Below, one piece after another: positions 48,788-59,889 of a stretch of 64,000 nt of DNA. Location of the stretch: positions 1,329,223,304 through 1,329,287,303 of the forward strand of contig OY856410.1 of the NCBI GenBank assembly GCA_963693085.1, in the 5' to 3' direction. Under the pieces are notes generated by a model, which was not told the DNA's origin, did not search any database, and saw nothing but the letters and a program-made list of their open reading frames with translations. How positions within the stretch are numbered: position 1 is the first letter of the stretch; each line of letters starts with the position of its first letter. The stretch comes from Alisma plantago-aquatica (lineage: Eukaryota > Streptophyta > Magnoliopsida > Alismatales > Alismataceae). The position numbers and the translations under genes are program-made.

Positions 48788-51283
48788 ATGGCACCGGATA
48801 AGGAATGTATTAGACTTGTTGATGATAGGCTTGATGATCCATCATATGAAATCAGTGTTGAAGAGTTTCTTACCTATGCTTGTCAAAAAATTGGTGCAGA
48901 TAAAATCAGATGTCCGTGTGTTCGTTGTGTTAATACTTCTTCTATCCCACGTGATGTGGTGAAAACACACTTGATGGTTTATGGTATTTTGAGCAGTTAT
49001 ACTCTTTGGTATCATCATGGTGAGATGGGAAATGAAAGTGAGTCTGATTCAGATACTTTAGTCAATAACGATGAAGGGGATAATGATGTAGATGATGATG
49101 AGATGCTAGATCTTCTTGAAGAAATGCACCCTAGTTCACATAATTTTGATAGGAATGGTGGTGGAATGGGAAATTCCAACCACGATGATCATGAAGAGGA
49201 ACCTAATACTGAGGCTAAAAGGTTTTTTAGGTTGCTGGACGACCTCAATCAACCTCTCTATAAGGGATCAAAGGGGTCAAAATTATCTGCCTTGGTAAAA
49301 TTGCTTCATCTCAAGAGCCTTGGAAAATGGAGTAATCATTCTTTCACATTACTACTTGAATTATTGAAAGATGAACTATTCCCAGGTGATTCAACCATAC
49401 CTACCTCTTATTATGAAGCAAAGAAGACAATTAAAGATCTTTGTTGCTCATATGACAAGATAGATGCATGTGTGAATGATTGTATGTTGTTCAGGAAGGA
49501 AGACCGTGGCCTTGATAAATGCAAAATTTGCAATACTTCAAGATGGAAGTATGACAAGCACAATGGGGAAGAGAAATTAAAAGCAAATGGCAAGAAAGTA
49601 CCAGCAAAGATCTTGTGTTACTTCCCACTAAAGCCCCACCTTCAAAAGTTGTTTATGTCCTCAAAAACATCTTCACTAATGAGGTGGCATCACGATAAAG
49701 AAGATGATGGGAATTTACATCATCCGGCTGATTCCTTGGCATGGAAAAAGTTGAATGAGCTTCATGGTACTTTTTCTGCAGAGCCCAAGAATGTCAGACT
49801 AGGCCTTGCTAGTGATGGTTTTCAACCATTCAACAATTGTAGGTCATCATATAGCACTTGGCCCATTATTCTTATTCCGTACAACTTGCCTCCTTGGATG
49901 TGCATGAAGCAAACAAATCTCATTTTGTCCATGCTGATTCCAGGTCCTCATGGTCCAGGTAATTGTATTGATGTTTATTTGCAACCATTAATAGATGAAT
50001 TATTGAAGCTTTGGAATAATGGCATACAAACATTTGATGTAATTACACATCAAAATTTTAATCTTTGTGTTGCTGTGTTGTGGACCATCAATGATTTTCC
50101 TGCATATGGGATTTTATCTGGATGGAGTACCAAGGGAAAACTTGCTTGCCCGTGTTGCCATAAGGGTACTCTTTCGATTAGGCTAACTAATGGTAGAAAG
50201 GAATGCTTTATGGGTCATAGGTGTTATTTGCCTTTGGATCATCGGTGGAGAAAGAATAAATCTGCATTTGATGGCACGATCGAGAAGGGCACACCCTCTA
50301 CACCACTAAGTGGTGATGATGTCCTCATTGAAGTGCAAAGTTTGGAAGGGAATATTCTTAGCAAATGTTCAAAAAAGGTATCTCACAATAGCAGAGGGGA
50401 TAATTGGAACAAGAAAAGCATTTTCTTTAAGCTTCCATACTGGAAAGATCTATTGATACGACATACTTTAGATGTGATGCACATTGAGAAAAACATATGT
50501 GATAGTATTCTTGGAACTCTTATGAATGTGAAGAATAAGACACAGGACAACTATAACTCTCGTCTAGATTTGCAAGCAATGAATATTAGGCAAGAGTTGC
50601 ACCCAATGATAATTGGAGGGAAAACAGTGCTGCCTGATGCATCATTCACATTATCTGTAGACGGAAAATGTAGGTTTTTAAGATTTTTGAAGGATCTAAA
50701 GGTACCGGATGGTTTTTCTTCAAACATTTCCCTGTGTGTGAATCTGAAAGAAAACAAACTTTCAGGATTGAAGAGTCATGATCATCATATTTTGTTACAC
50801 CACATACTCCCTCTTGCATTGCGTGGCCTTGTTCCTAAGGATGTTTACGAACCACTTCTTGAGTTGTCACGTTTCTTCAAGGTTTTGGGAAACAAATGTT
50901 TAGATATGGGGGATCTGAAGCAAATTGAAGCTCAAATTGCAATTACACTTTGCAAGTTGGAGCAAAATTTCCCACGATCATGTTTTGATGTGATGCTACA
51001 TTTTCCTATTCATTTATCACATGAGGCTATGTTGTGTGGGCCCATTCATGATGAATGGATGTATCCGATAGAGAGATATTTGTACACATTGAAGTCCTAT
51101 ATTCGCAACAGAAGTTGTCCAGAGGGTTCCATAGCAGAAGGCTTTATAGTAGAAGAATGCATGAATCTTTGTTCCAAATATTTGCATACTGTAGAGACAA
51201 GGTTCAATCGTCTTGATAGAAACTATGATGATTATGTCAATGAATGTGCAACATTATCTGTATTTTCATACAAGGGAAGATGA
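48788..51283 (+). CDS. CACTA-2 TNP2-type transposase, main exon, 831 codons
   Basis: Long open frame starting at ATG 48788, chosen because it follows a splice acceptor and gives the full N-terminus. Residues 1-75: transposase-associated domain (CPCVRC at 43-48). 80-140: acidic linker. About 215-590: TNP2 domain with CKICN at 245, LPPW at 367, INDFPAYG at 434, CPCC at 454 and LDVMHIEKN at 561. Acidic residues that could form the active site include D343, D403 and D562/E567 (inference). About 650-800: DUF4218 (HFPIHLSHEA, DEWMYPIERYLYTLKSYIRN). The frame ends at a TGA where relatives continue with GRPLG, so the stop is probably a mutation. TnpD-like proteins bind and cut CACTA ends in the nucleus. 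It is far better preserved than the CACTA-1 copy. Confidence 0.93.
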   Translation: MAPDKECIRLVDDRLDDPSYEISVEEFLTYACQKIGADKIRCPCVRCVNTSSIPRDVVKTHLMVYGILSSYTLWYHHGEMGNESESDSDTLVNNDEGDNDVDDDEMLDLLEEMHPSSHNFDRNGGGMGNSNHDDHEEEPNTEAKRFFRLLDDLNQPLYKGSKGSKLSALVKLLHLKSLGKWSNHSFTLLLELLKDELFPGDSTIPTSYYEAKKTIKDLCCSYDKIDACVNDCMLFRKEDRGLDKCKICNTSRWKYDKHNGEEKLKANGKKVPAKILCYFPLKPHLQKLFMSSKTSSLMRWHHDKEDDGNLHHPADSLAWKKLNELHGTFSAEPKNVRLGLASDGFQPFNNCRSSYSTWPIILIPYNLPPWMCMKQTNLILSMLIPGPHGPGNCIDVYLQPLIDELLKLWNNGIQTFDVITHQNFNLCVAVLWTINDFPAYGILSGWSTKGKLACPCCHKGTLSIRLTNGRKECFMGHRCYLPLDHRWRKNKSAFDGTIEKGTPSTPLSGDDVLIEVQSLEGNILSKCSKKVSHNSRGDNWNKKSIFFKLPYWKDLLIRHTLDVMHIEKNICDSILGTLMNVKNKTQDNYNSRLDLQAMNIRQELHPMIIGGKTVLPDASFTLSVDGKCRFLRFLKDLKVPDGFSSNISLCVNLKENKLSGLKSHDHHILLHHILPLALRGLVPKDVYEPLLELSRFFKVLGNKCLDMGDLKQIEAQIAITLCKLEQNFPRSCFDVMLHFPIHLSHEAMLCGPIHDEWMYPIERYLYTLKSYIRNRSCPEGSIAEGFIVEECMNLCSKYLHTVETRFNRLDRNYDDYVNECATLSVFSYKGR

Positions 51284-52167
51284 TTAGGATGTGGAGCAAC
51301 AAGGGACCTTGATGCAGTTGAGTGGGAGAAAGCTCACATATACATCTTAAACAATTGTGAGGAAGTTAAGCCGTTCATTGAGTACGTGATTCTTGAATTG
51401 TGTAGCTAAGCCATTTGCTGATAGATTTTATATTTTGTTTGCTAACTTCATCACATGCATTTTCAATTTATTCTAGAGAATATTATCAAGCTCAAGGAGT
51501 TGATCCAGATCAAATATCTATTAAGGATTTAAATTAGGATTTCATAGAATGGTTTAAGATGAAAGTAAGTTGGTCTGATTTGTTCAATATGGTTTTGTAT
51601 ACACACTAATTTGATTTAGTTTTTCTACTAACTATCTTATTTTAGATAGGAGATCAACATGTGAATGATAAAATCAAGAAGACAGATGAGTTGCTTTCAT
51701 TATCACGTGGTCCACTCAAATGCGTGAAATGTTTTTATGGCTATATAGTGAATGGTTATCGGTTCCACACTAAGTCTCATGATGAAAGATCAAGGTCACA
51801 ATGCAGTGGGGTAACCGTGGTTGGTGATGATGGTAGTGGAATTAGCAGAGATTACTACGCACAACTGACTGAGATTATAGAATTGCAATATTTGGGCAGT
51901 AAGAGAGTGGTATTATTTCTATGTGATTGGTTTGATGTTGCTAAAGGAGTACAGATTGATGCATATGGATTCGCGAGTGTTGATTGCAAGCGTATTAGGA
52001 AAACTGTTGAGCCATTTATATTAGCAACTCAAGCATCTCAAGATTTTTATGTGAATGATCAGATTAATAAGGGGTGGCATATTGTGACAATGATCAATCC
52101 AGGGGACAATTTGGAGCTATTTGATGATACAAATGATGCACATGATGATCCAATGCTTATTTCATAA
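51284..52167 (+). pseudogene. CACTA-2 transposase C-terminal exons with DUF4216
   Basis: Past the TGA at 51281 the same frame continues with LGCGATRDLDAVEWEKAHIY, expected in the family. A donor lies near 51385 and the next exon starts near 51477 (YYQAQGVDPDQISIKDLN), with a second in-frame stop (TAG, about 51536) before DFIEWFKMK and a GTAAGT donor at 51565. The last exon (51646-52167) joins in phase and holds DUF4216 (CFYGYIVNGYRFHTKSHDER, VLFLCDWFDVAKGVQIDAYG, FASVDC). The splice phase of the first junction is not resolved. With two stops the full-length protein is not made unless they are bypassed or are read errors. Confidence 0.8.
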
Positions 52168-52257
52168 TGTTAACTAGATTACTATTCCTCTTTAAGTACT
52201 TCTAAACGTGCAACAATTATAATAGTCAAACTTATTTATTTCGTATCTCATTACAAT

Positions 52258-52445
52258 GTTTTTTTTTGGTAACCAGCTTGCTCCTCTTTATTGAAACTAT
52301 GTAAAAATATGTACAAAACAGAAAAGAAAAAAACAAAAAAGAGAGTTGTACAGAACAAAACAACTATCTATACATGCTCTCTGAATCATAGAGAGCAGTA
52401 TCCCACACTTCCTGGACCTCCCTTCTATTATTCCTTGTTACATTC
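52258..52445 (-). mobile_element. 3' end of a LINE, truncated insertion, reverse orientation
   Basis: Starts with a T-run (a poly-A tail on the minus strand). Read on minus it gives GTACATATTTTTACATAG, then TTTCAATAAAGAGGAGCAAG and an A tail, typical of plant LINE 3' ends. It lies between ORF1 and the first ORF2 exon, probably in an intron. No clean target-site duplication was found. Confidence 0.6.
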
Positions 52446-52519
52446 TATGAAATTATAATTTCATTTATACTGATTTATGCAAGCAATAATATTGACAACT
52501 AGCTTGACGATTTTGTAGC

Positions 52520-54434
52520 AAGTTGGCTGCTAGCACATCAAGAAATGGGAAAGATCCAATGGCTAAGTCCAATGCTAAGAAGTTCATCTCACCACAACAA
52601 TTAGCAGTAATTGGGAAAGGACGTAATCATGGATTACAAATTAAGAGTCGCTTGTTGAATCATATAGGAGGTAGCAAAAGCCGTGGTTACATGGAGTCAT
52701 GTGATAATCATTTATCCTTTTTGAACAACTTGACTTCCAAACAAAGCAATATTCATGATCAATCTAGAATGGCACCCATGTCAAAAAGAATTACTCCTCC
52801 ACCAACTGAAAATGTTTCTCCACCACAAGACTCCAACTGAAAATGTTCCTTCCCCACGAACTGAAGCTGATCCTACACCTCTTGAAGAAGTTCCTATTGA
52901 ACCAGAACAGAACATGGAGACTGAACTGATGTCAACTAATGTCGTCAATGATATTTCAATGTGTAGGTTCACTTTCCTTTATTCATAATAAGCAGATTCA
53001 AGGGCTTGAGTCAGACATTCCTTAACTTGTTTTATTTATTTTTTATTACTGAATATAGCCAGTGCCACTGAAAAGGCAGTCAGACGTCGAGGACGTAACA
53101 AATGTAAGAAAGTGGCTAGACTAAGAGGAGGTGCCAAGATAGATGTCACATTCTATCAAGGTCGCCCTGTTGGAAAAAATCATAAGGTGTGGAGTAGACA
53201 TTTGGGCAGGATTGTTCGTGATCGGAATATTTGTCCAATCAAAGTGCATTCTTGGAATGAAGTTACAGACAGACAAAAAGATCACATGTGGGCTGCAGTT
53301 ATGGTAATATCTTCTACACTTTATTGTTATAATCATTTGACAAACATCCATGATGCATTGATGTTCTTGTGTAATTAAACATGTATTAGGATAAATTCTC
53401 AAATGACCACATGGAGGAACACAAAGCTCACACTTTAAAACACTTGAAAGAATTATGGATAAAGTGGAGGGCATCAATGCATCAAACTGTCAAGGGGTTG
53501 GACATGCAACAACAACTATCAAAGAAACCTATGGCAATTGAAGTTGATAGTGATTGGGAATGGCTTGTGAAAGAGATTTTTCACAGTGAAAAGTTTACGG
53601 TGACCTTTTTATTATAAAACTTTACATCAATTCAAATTATTTGTTCTTATATTTCTTTTTTTTCTTCTATCGATATGTACATTATACTAAATGCAGGCAT
53701 CGAGTAAGAGAAACTCCATAAACAGAGAAGGGCTGAACAATACGTTACTTCATCGCACTGGTAGCATGCCTCTTAGAGAAATATCATGGCAGAAGGTTGT
53801 TTAATTTTCTCTTTATGCTATACTTTGTCTCTAGGGATGCATATAACTTTTTTGTTGTACTATAGGGAGGAAAAGATGGGAACCCACCTGACTTGGGAAC
53901 AATGTACTTTGAAAGCCACAAGAAGGGTGATACCTTAGCTACTATGGAGTCATCTCAAGTTCATGTAAGTAAGAAAAAAATATCTATTTTCGGTCCATTA
54001 GTTACTAACATAAATTGTTGATTCAGGAAAAAATCATAACCATCCAACAAGTAGAGCCATCCCTTCGCCCCGTTGAGGTCGCCGAAAAAGTGTATGGAGA
54101 ATCAAAGACAAAGAAATACATATCTTGTTATGGTGGAGGTGTAAAGCCAAGAGATGTTAGAGGACCATACAAAACAAAGAATGCCTTACTTGATGAACTC
54201 AAAGCAAAAGACCAAGAATTGAAAGACAAGGAGGAAGCTTTGAAAGTACAAGAGAAAGCTCTTAAAATAGTTGAAGATGGAAAGCGTGCCACACAAAAAC
54301 GTTTGGAAAATGTGGAAAATGCACTATATAGGATAATCAGCAATCAAAAATTTCAGGAACTTTTGGATTTTAGTGAGGATGATGATGGTTGTGCCTTTTC
54401 TCCGGCTATTTCAGATGATGATACCTCAAATTAG
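52520..54434 (+). CDS. CACTA-2 ORF2 (Transposase_24-like), six exons, one frameshift
   Basis: Exons by splice sites: about 52520-52970, 53059-53303, 53390-53599, 53697-53795, 53866-53964, 54027-54434. The first starts at an acceptor (TTTTGTAG), so an upstream initial exon is expected. It shifts frame near 52838, in a duplicated phrase CAACTGAAAATGTT. Central exons hold RLRGGAKIDVTFYQGRPVGK, HKVWSRHLGRIVRDRN, a Trp-rich stretch (ELWIKWRASMHQTVKG), SSKRNSINREGLNNTLLHRT and GSMPLREISWQK, the Transposase_24 signature. The last exon ends with a Lys/Glu-rich coiled coil (KAKDQELKDKEEALKVQEKA) and an acidic tail. The role is TnpA-like: binding subterminal repeats and assisting ORF1. The frameshift may inactivate it. 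Confidence 0.8.
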
Positions 54435-55650
54435 TTATGAGGTCAGTTCACCAATTGATGATGTTTCTTGTTGCCATTGTATTATTTATAGTATATATAT
54501 TTGCATATCATAGTTTTCTATTACACATATCTATTGGTGAAATGAAACTAACTGCTTTATTGTTTTATCTTGTAGGAATTGGATTCTCCAATTCTATTAA
54601 CCATTTGGATCCCATCATATGGTTAAGCTGGAACATATTAGGCTATGAAGGAAGAGCTTGTTAATATTTATATTTCGTTGATGTTTATATGTTATTGTTC
54701 TAGACATTCTCCACCTTTTCTTATATTTCGTGTTGCTCAGCTGTGATGTAGCTAATTTATTAGACTGGTTTGGTGAATTTTTATTGAGAAAATCAATTAT
54801 ATCTTTTATAAGTATAACACTGGTTTATTTTCTGTATATGTTGGTTTGTAGGCCCCACACTTGGTCCCATGGGAGGTGGCCAGTGATTGTGATGTTTAGA
54901 TTGTGGTTAAGCTAATGCCATAGTATGAATGTGGTTGTGTCACTTTGATTACAAATTGGTTGTATGTAACCCATGAGGGGTTGTTATCATTTAGCATTTG
55001 TCATTCTTTTCAATCATATGTAATAATGTGTTAACAATGTTCCATGGATCCACATGAAATGGAACAAAAAGCAATATTGAGAGTGGATCAATGACTTAAG
55101 TGAAAAGTCAAGCAGAGTGTTCTATTAAATTATAAGAGGATGGGTTCCATCTCTATATATTATTACCTTCTTAGAAAACAATTACTAGTATTTTCCAACT
55201 CTGCTTTCTTTTGTATTTTCTTAATGAATAAGGGACAAAGAAGAATGGAGAAATAGGATTGACATAAACTGAAAGAGGTATGCAACATACACGTATATAA
55301 GTTACTAAGAATCCATAAATCATTATGCAACTTCCCAAGAAAATGTCAACATTTGCAATTGAGAATTGCATATAGAGATGTTATTAAGAAATCATTTTGC
55401 ATGACCCATATTTCCCCTATCTAAAATCAATAACCCAACTTGTCCTTTTGGCTATTCCTAGAGGGTAGACAAATCGCCCGAGGATTTATATTTTGTCTAT
55501 TTATATTAAATATTTTATAACTCTAGTCTTAATTGATCATTCTTGTATTCTTAACTTCTATTTTGTGTAATGATACAGGCCACGACAACAACCCACCACA
55601 TGTCAGCTTCCTTGGCTCAACAACTCAGATACAAGCTGTGAAGTCCAATA
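54435..55650 (+). other. CACTA-2 ORF2 3' region, no gene seen
   Basis: Probable 3' untranslated and spacer sequence. Includes the small palindrome ATTGGATTCTCCAAT at 54579-54593. No protein family in the open frames. Confidence 0.4.
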
Positions 55651-56067
55651 TGTTTGACAAGGTTTGTGTTACAATGTAGCTTTTATGCATTGTTATATGC
55701 ATTACATTCCCATTGGTACCTATCAAACAAGCTATCCAAGACCTTTATGCAGGGACTATAGGAGTTCAAGCCAAAGGTCATATTGACAGTAAAGTTACTG
55801 CACAAAATCAAGTTACTGAAACATTGGGTTGTTGGACCTGCCAGTGTGTGCAGGCTGTTGGACTACAAAAATGGAAATGCAAGTTATGTTCCCAATGACC
55901 AATGTGTTTCACAAGGTTTGCATTATAATATAACTTCTATGCATTTTCATGTGCACTAGGTTCCCATTGCACCTGACAAACAAGCTATCCAAGACCTTTG
56001 TGTTGGGATTATAGGAGTTCAAAGCAGAGGTCATGCTAAAAGCAAAGTTACAACTCTAAAATCAGGT
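55651..56067 (+). repeat. Direct repeat pair of about 165 bp
   Basis: 55651-55816 and 55903-56067 share AAACAAGCTATCCAAGACCT, GACTATAGGAGTTCAA/GATTATAGGAGTTCAA and flanking phrases in order, at roughly 75% identity by eye, about 250 bp apart. It is a local duplication inside CACTA-2. No clear reading frame is conserved between the copies. Confidence 0.7.
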
Positions 56068-56722
56068 TATATTGCTTGGTATGTGAGTGGTTGAGTGGAA
56101 GACCAACAACAGAAAAGATCAAGTGCGTGAACCGAAATTTCGTGGAGAATTTTCTCAGAGTAGAGAAAAATATATAACCTAAGGTGATAATACCCTACCT
56201 CGACAATCTGATGTTTCATCACCCTTCACAATTTCATCTCACATGCATGTTATCATTCATTTTCAGGTCTTCCACAAGTTCATTCCCCCTTTAAGTTGTG
56301 GATTTGTTCCTAACTTTTTCAATGCTTCCAAAGTGTCTGTTGTACGCCCGTGAGTATATGTCTAGATTAAATTTTATTTGTCATAATTTTAAAGAACAAA
56401 TAGATACTTGAATATGCTTATTAAAATTGTTAATATTTTTAATGGCTAGTCCTGATTGGTTTTAAGACTGATCTAATGAAAACCTTTCCATCCATTTTCC
56501 TATGTCCAGTTAGATGTTGTGGTGCATCCTTTATTTGGAGAACTATGAGACCCTAAAACATGTTTACCAAGTGAAACATATTGACTATCACTCTTCAATT
56601 TCAATCTACACAGAAATTATTCGTATGAATAGGAAACTATGAGGTGGTAGTCATCCTTTTCTATTTTCCTTGTGAGTTAGGTCATTTCTTTTTGTGCTAG
56701 TTACTAGTTGCCTTTTTGGTAG
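56068..56722 (+). other. CACTA-2 spacer, no gene seen
   Basis: AT-rich sequence with no recognised motif, up to the acceptor before the exon-like stretch at 56723. Confidence 0.35.
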
Positions 56723-57159
56723 GAATGCTGGGAATGTAGAAGAGATTGGTTGGTTCATCGATCTACTTGACTTGGAGGTAGTTCCTTCTCTTAATTGGTA
56801 TGGAGATGTATACACCCACCCATTGATGCATCTGAGGAGATGCCTTTTTGATGATTTCTCCATGAACAAAATTTTCAGGGATACCAAGAGTTGTAGTGGC
56901 TTTGTGGGCTTGATTGAGGTATGCATTTTTCTTTATTTTGTTGCTTATATTAAAATATTTATTGTGACCTATTTAACTAATATTCTCCTTGTATATTTGG
57001 GGATATGAGAATTCCTATCTCAATAGAGTTGTCACATTGAGTGGCACATGAGGTTATCTATATGCTAATCTACTCACCTATAATCATTGATCTAGACACG
57101 ACAACATGGTATCTTACAAGCAATGGAGAGGCAAGATATAGAGGATGATGTCTTGATAG
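56723..57159 (+). pseudogene. Two exon-like blocks of unknown gene, possibly captured host sequence
   Basis: Block 1 (56723-56918) follows TTTTGGTAG and reads NAGNVEEIGWFIDLLDLEVV, PSLNWYGDVYTHPLMHLRRC, LFDDFSMNKIFRDTKSCSGF, VGLIE, then a GTATGC donor. Block 2 (57096-57159) follows GATCTAG, joins in phase and reads TRQHGILQAMERQDIEDDVL, then another GTATGC donor. Two in-phase junctions with canonical sites and ordinary globular composition argue for real coding origin. I do not recognise the family and it is not a transposase. CACTA elements are known to capture host gene fragments. A third exon after TGCATGTAG at about 57332 is possible. Confidence 0.45.
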
Positions 57160-58489
57160 GTATGCATAGAACTTTTCTATGGTACTATCTAATTCATATG
57201 GATGCGCTTTAGCTGTCTCCATGTGTGTTTGGTGCTTTCTAGATTAGATTCAAGATTTTCTCTAGGTTTTAACTCAGAGAGGTGAGTACATCATGTGTTG
57301 CCAAATTTTCTACTTTGTCTTTGCATGCATGTAGGGTCCAGTTTGAGCCACCCTATGGGGATGTCTTGCACATGGTCAAGTGTGCTACTCATCACCTGAA
57401 TGATGGTTAATACCTTCCTTTTGACCCTTTTATAGATTGGTTTCTTTAGGCATCGAGATCAATAAATATGCACATGAGATAATAGGATGAAAAGTAGAAT
57501 ATTCTATGTATCTTGAGTGGTGTTATTGAAATGGTAAGCCATTGTCATTCTCACAAGAGGCATATTATCATCTGGCATACACTCCTCTGGTAAGGTTTTA
57601 TCTTCTATTCTGATGTGTTTGCTTGACCATAATAGTTTGGCATATGTTCTTCACAAGTGATTGATTATGGTTCCTCTAAGGAGAAAACCAAATATGGATA
57701 TGAGTTGTTATGTCCACGTCCTCCTATGTAAGATCTTCATCCTGAGACTCCTCCCTCTTCGCCTATGGTTGCCTAGGGTTTTTATGACTTTTCATGATTG
57801 CAATCTTATTGTGACTTAGAAATTGGAGGTTTGTCTAGATGGATCATGGTTGGACCTTGTCCTTTCAAGATCATTATGCTAATATGAGCAGTGTCAGAGA
57901 CTCCTTTGCTCAATTATACCACCAATATATGGATAGAGTTAGGATTTCTAGGGAGCCTAGTGTAATCCTAATGTAGGCATGAGTAATTTTTCCATGGAGG
58001 ATCTAGTATTCACTCTAGAACCGCAAGGGTAGGTGGTTATAATGGATCCATCTACTACTATTAGGGTGTATTCAACTGGTCACTAGGATGCTGCTTTTGG
58101 CATGGAGGTGTAGTCTAACAACTTCTCTTCATGCCACATATGGTCTACCAACATCATTCATCTTGATGTGAGCAAAGTTTCAATCCTCATGATCTTCTTC
58201 TTCTGATCATTGGGATTTTGCCAAGCATTCGTCATGATGGTTGAAGAAGACGCTAAAGAAGTAGACATGTTCAAATTTTTATGCTCATTTATATCCACAT
58301 GTTGTAGCTTCATTTCTTCAAGAAAATTATGTATTAGTGTAATTTCAGAACGGTTTGGTTTTGTGACATTCTAAGAATTTAAAATTTTGACTTGGAATCT
58401 AGATTTGAGAGTCAAATCCTATTATACAAACTTATAGATCTTCATTTTGGAGTCTTCTTGTCTCTTGTAGAGTTAGATTTATTGAAGGC
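57160..58489 (+). other. CACTA-2 spacer, no further gene seen
   Basis: A possible short exon near 57333-57410 after TGCATGCATGTAG. The remainder shows no motif. From about 58150 downward it may include the end of the reverse LINE fragment. Confidence 0.35.
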
Positions 58490-59110
58490 ATAAACCCATC
58501 ATGTGACTTGCAACATCCCATGCTCCGACTGCAGATCTTTGCTTTCCACTGGTGATCAGGATTGGGAATCTTAATTTCCTCAAGAAATGTGTATGTCATG
58601 ATAGATGATGTGGAAGTCTATATATAATAGGGTTGTTGTGCAAATTCAACATCTCTTGATCTTTTAAGATTCAGAAACATGGTGCAACAGGTGATCAATG
58701 GAGTTCCTCCCCTAAGATATCCTCTCATTAATCTGTCTTCAAACATCGTCTCATCCAGGTCTCCAGATTCCCTGTGAAGAAATTTGGTATGTCCTCTTCT
58801 ATTCTGTTGTTATGCCACACTTCCTTAGCTGCTTGGCAGTCACGAAGCGCATGTAAGGATGACTCCTCCTCCTTCAATCATCTGGGGCATAAGGCATCAG
58901 TAGTGAGGTGGTGGTGTTGTCTTCTCGAGTTCGTAAGGATATGCGCCAGCCAGAAGAACAACTTGACTTTTTTCAGGCATCTGCCCTGCCACAGCCTCTC
59001 CCAGCAGCCAGCCCTTCTTCCATGCCCCTCCTCCTTCAGCAGTTTGTAGGCTGATTCCGTAGAGAATTTTATCTATTTCTCTTGTATTCTGTTGATGTGT
59101 GTGGTCTGTC
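58490..59110 (-). pseudogene. LINE fragment: zinc-binding RT C-terminus, reverse orientation
   Basis: On the minus strand from about 59040: CLKKVKLFFWLAHILTNSRR (usual PxKVKxFFWLxxxxRLLTN), TTDALCPR, then EEESSLHALRDCQAAKEVWH, the zf-RVT pattern of plant LINEs (CxxC, EExxxHxxxxC), followed by ETWMRRCLKTD near 58740. At least one stop replaces a Cys-region codon. Sequence further left may be a decayed RNase H region. Plus-strand open frames here are shadows. Confidence 0.75.
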
Positions 59111-59889
59111 ATGTTGATACAAGGTGTTAGAAAAGATTTGTAGACATCAAATTAAAAACACTTAAATCTTTGCGGAGTGACAACTATTAATGCTCTAAAT
59201 TTTTGCCATATTATTGATTGTTCACAAATTGCTCTCAAAACTTCTTTTATTGGTAATTTTGTTTAAGCAAATTTAGATAGAATGCAGATATTGTTTTTCA
59301 GTTTGGTTGCTTATTTGTTATATTACCGTTCTTATCTACCATGTTACTCATATGGTGGGGCTTGGTATTTTCCTTCTTTGTCCGTCTAAGATGGGGTAAT
59401 TAAATCCATGTATGTCTCTCTTTTATCTTATGATAAATTGTTGCTATTTCGTTTGAAGTCCAGACTGAGAACTATGAATTCTTATGATTCAATGTGTGAT
59501 TTTGTGGCAGCAGATTGAGAATTTTCGTGATGAATTTCAGTAGTATTTCTGAATATATAGGTTGAACTTTTTCTATCAACAGGTTGAGTTTCTTGGTATT
59601 ACCATTGATTTGAATCCTAGTCACCCAATTTGGTTTTGTTGCTGAAATGTTATTCTGACTTTGCTTTGTGGCTGATGTGTCTTAAAGTTACTACATTGTC
59701 TAATTAGTCTTATGTTTGGCTGTTTCATGAATATTGTTGTTCTCAATGTGGATTTATCTAAACGTTTTTTATTTATAAATCTATTGATTAGTTTATTTCT
59801 CTCCTATTTGTCACAACGATTACCCCTTTATTTAATGATTTCACTCTCAATGATGCAGGCAATTGTTGGGGATGAGTATAGCTGATGCA
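59111..59889 (+). other. CACTA-2 spacer, no gene seen
   Basis: AT-rich sequence without recognised motifs. Confidence 0.35.

Noticed and set aside
58774..59049. 91-codon plus-strand frame
   Set aside because: Antisense shadow of the reverse LINE zinc-binding region.
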